Shown here piece after piece: positions 6,455 through 7,246 of a stretch of 7,246 nt of DNA. The position numbers were made by a program, and so were the translations under genes. Each line of letters starts with the position of its first letter. Positions within the stretch are counted from its first letter, which is position 1. The stretch is from positions 1 to 7,246 of the forward strand of contig CAIYYO010000261.1 in the NCBI GenBank assembly GCA_903930485.1. Reading direction: 5' to 3'. The notes below the pieces were generated by a model that saw only the letters and a list, made by a program, of their open reading frames with translations, was not told where the DNA came from and did not search any database. Source of the stretch: Methanobacteriota archaeon. Its GTDB lineage: Archaea > Altiarchaeota > Altiarchaeia > IMC4 > QMZM01.

Positions 6455-6483
6455 GAATTCCCCTGGGGAATTCCATTTCTTTT
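6455..6483 (+). terminator. Perfect inverted repeat with T-tract, candidate trm56 terminator
   Basis: GAATTCCCC (6455-6463), one central T, then GGGGAATTC (6465-6473): a 19-base perfect odd palindrome, starting 18 bases after the trm56 stop. As RNA it would fold into a seven-pair stem with a five-base loop. TTTCTTTT follows at 6476-6483 on the plus strand, which resembles an intrinsic terminator. Confidence 0.5.
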
Positions 6484-6495
6484 GGGGATAAAACA

Positions 6496-6519
6496 CCTTT
6501 TCTTTCGATAAAGAAAAGG
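6496..6519. repeat. Perfect 10-bp inverted repeat next to the tRNA 3' end, possible terminator
   Basis: CCTTTTCTTT (6496-6505), loop CGAT, then AAAGAAAAGG (6510-6519): ten of ten matched bases. It starts 4 bases beyond the mature 3' end of the tRNA. On the minus strand the first arm reads CCTTTTCTTT, so it offers both U-runs and a hairpin for ending or trimming the tRNA precursor. Confidence 0.55.
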
Positions 6520-6523
6520 GGTT

Positions 6524-6634
6524 TGAGCCCGACGGGATTTGAACCCGCGACTCCCCGATGTCTTCAACAAATCTTTTTTAAGGATCGTTGTTGTTTTAAA
6601 AGTCGGGTGCTCTGCCAAACTGAGCTACGGGCCC
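6524..6634 (-). tRNA. tRNA-Lys(UUU) with a 37-base intron
   Basis: G1 is at 6634 and the discriminator A73 at 6524. The acceptor stem GGGCCCG pairs with CGGGCTC with one G2-U71 wobble. The D stem is GCTC/GAGC with the GG of the D loop (6616-6615). The anticodon stem is CCCGA/TCGGG with loop CTTTTA plus A38, giving anticodon TTT. The variable region is GAGTC. The T stem is GCGGG/CCCGT with loop TTCAAAT, so C56, the target of Trm56, is present. The spliced tRNA is 74 bases. CCA is not encoded; AAC follows A73. The opening GGGCCCGTAGCTCAG resembles archaeal tRNA-Lys as I recall it. The gene runs convergent to trm56. Confidence 0.93.
6560..6596 (-). other. Archaeal tRNA intron at position 37/38 with a canonical bulge-helix-bulge
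   Basis: The 5' bulge U36-A37-A(6596) and the 3' bulge A(6561)-C(6560)-A38 are each three bases. They are separated by a four-pair helix, C32-U35 with GAAG at 6565-6562. Cutting after the second base of each bulge removes exactly 37 bases and restores a seven-base anticodon loop. Inside, AACAA (6595-6591) pairs with TTGTT (6570-6566), and a terminal loop rich in A closes the intron. This is the substrate form of the archaeal splicing endonuclease. Confidence 0.9.
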
Positions 6635-6751
6635 TTGGAATAAAGTGCCAAAGGCATAAATGATGTGTTTAAGCTATATTATTATCGCTCAGAGATATAA
6701 ATATGTTCCTGGGGCTTTCATTAGACATTTCTCAAGTCGCCCACATACAAT
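6635..6751 (-). promoter_or_regulatory. tRNA upstream region with candidate TATA boxes
   Basis: These 117 bases hold no gene that I can support. Reading the minus strand, CATTTATG (plus 6655-6662) is centred about 24 bases before G1, and GCTTAAAC (plus 6667-6674) would start transcription near 6644 with a leader of about 10 bases. ATTTATATC near 6695-6705 is too far from the tRNA. I cannot choose between the first two. Confidence 0.4.
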
Positions 6752-7246
6752 TCAAATCCCCTTCTCCAGTAGCCACAGCATCAAAACCGCCGCCGACAAG
6801 TCTGCCGTCGTCCCGGGGTTGAGGCTGTTTCCATCCGACCTAAGGTATTCATCCAATTCCTCCAGCGATAGTCTTCCCCGTAAAGCATTTCCCGCCTTTT
6901 CAGAGACTTCTGCCGCCTTAACCATGCCTGCCTTTTTGGCTATCAAAGTGTCCGGGTAATTGGAAAGGAGAAAAAGGTACGTCCAGATTAATGCCTCCTG
7001 AACGTTTTTCTTCTTCCTGTAGACTTCTTTAAAGAATGGAAGCCCTGAATCGAATATGATGCCCATGTCTCCCGAAAGTTCTTGAGCGATTCTGTCTTTG
7101 GGTGCGGAAAATTCCATGAGCTCATGGAAGGCCATGTCTTTCTCGATAAGCCCGTCTATCCCTCCCGTCCCGGCCTCTTTAATGGCGGCGTCTAGGACCT
7201 GTGAATCTTTTTTGGTAGTTGTCCGCACAACAGTTTTTATTTCAGC
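6752..7246 (-). CDS. Triphosphoribosyl-dephospho-CoA synthase family protein (CitG-like), 5' truncated
   Basis: The frame is open to the right edge, with AEIKTVV encoded before the GTG at 7228, so the N-terminus is missing. About 165 residues are visible; family members usually have some 280-300. The recognisable parts are the C-terminal signature NPGTTADLSAAVLMLWLLE and, before it, DTLIAKKAGMVKAAEVSEKA, which together mark the CitG/MdcB family. Bacterial members make the prosthetic-group precursor of citrate lyase or malonate decarboxylase from ATP and dephospho-CoA. Archaea carry homologues without those lyases, so the archaeal substrate should not be assumed. The protein is cytoplasmic; no membrane segment is visible. 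It is transcribed in the same direction as the tRNA gene but separated from it by 117 bases. Confidence 0.8.
   Translation of the reverse strand, partial: AEIKTVVRTTTKKDSQVLDAAIKEAGTGGIDGLIEKDMAFHELMEFSAPKDRIAQELSGDMGIIFDSGLPFFKEVYRKKKNVQEALIWTYLFLLSNYPDTLIAKKAGMVKAAEVSEKAGNALRGRLSLEELDEYLRSDGNSLNPGTTADLSAAVLMLWLLEKGI

Noticed and set aside
6455..6473. Palindrome as a restriction or phage attachment site
   Set aside because: There is no integrase and no direct repeat of the tRNA end; a terminator-like role after trm56 is simpler.
6560..6596. C/D box guide RNA within the tRNA intron
   Set aside because: The 37-base intron lacks convincing C and D boxes and is too short to host a full guide.
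6660..6959. 99-residue plus-strand frame near the right edge
   Set aside because: Most of it is antisense to the conserved C-terminal signature of the CitG-like gene, and it has no recognisable content.
1..7246. CRISPR array, insertion sequence, toxin-antitoxin or defence island
   Set aside because: I found no regularly spaced repeats, transposase, or paired small toxin genes; apart from the surface protein the genes are housekeeping.

Overview
This window is archaeal chromosomal DNA. The evidence is an aIF5A gene with a hypusination loop, a Trm56-type tRNA 2'-O-methyltransferase (an archaeal SPOUT family), a tRNA gene interrupted by a bulge-helix-bulge intron and lacking an encoded CCA, AT-rich TATA-like boxes and oligo-T stops. 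The set of housekeeping genes fits a euryarchaeal or related lineage. The sequence alone does not let me name the genus.

Layout. Positions 1-1214 (+) hold the 3' part of an FAD/NAD(P)-dependent phytoene-desaturase-like oxidoreductase, cut by the left edge. It meets, tail to tail with a 6-base overlap, a compact minus-strand operon that reads from 3198 down to 1209: a dCMP/cytidine deaminase, a free-standing ACT-domain protein and a homoserine dehydrogenase with no ACT domain of its own. A 106-base divergent promoter region (3199-3304) separates this operon from aIF5A (3305-3697, +) and contains a perfect 7-bp dyad over a TATA-like box. After aIF5A come an oligo-T stop and a new TATA box for a 726-residue exported, C-terminally anchored protein (3745-5925), which has a beta-propeller followed by TPR-like repeats. 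Its stop codon overlaps the start of trm56 (5922-6437). Two perfect inverted repeats lie between trm56 and the convergent, intron-containing tRNA-Lys(UUU) gene (6524-6634, -). The right edge (6752-7246, -) holds the C-terminal part of a CitG-like triphosphoribosyl-dephospho-CoA synthase family protein.

How the genes work together. The deaminase-ACT-Hom set looks like one transcript. The ACT protein is a plausible amino-acid sensor acting in trans on homoserine dehydrogenase, the branch point to threonine and methionine. aIF5A, Trm56 and the tRNA gene form a loose translation neighbourhood. The large surface protein sits inside it, in the same transcription unit as trm56. It is the least explained gene here and the best candidate for something undescribed. 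I see no mobile element, CRISPR array or defence system.
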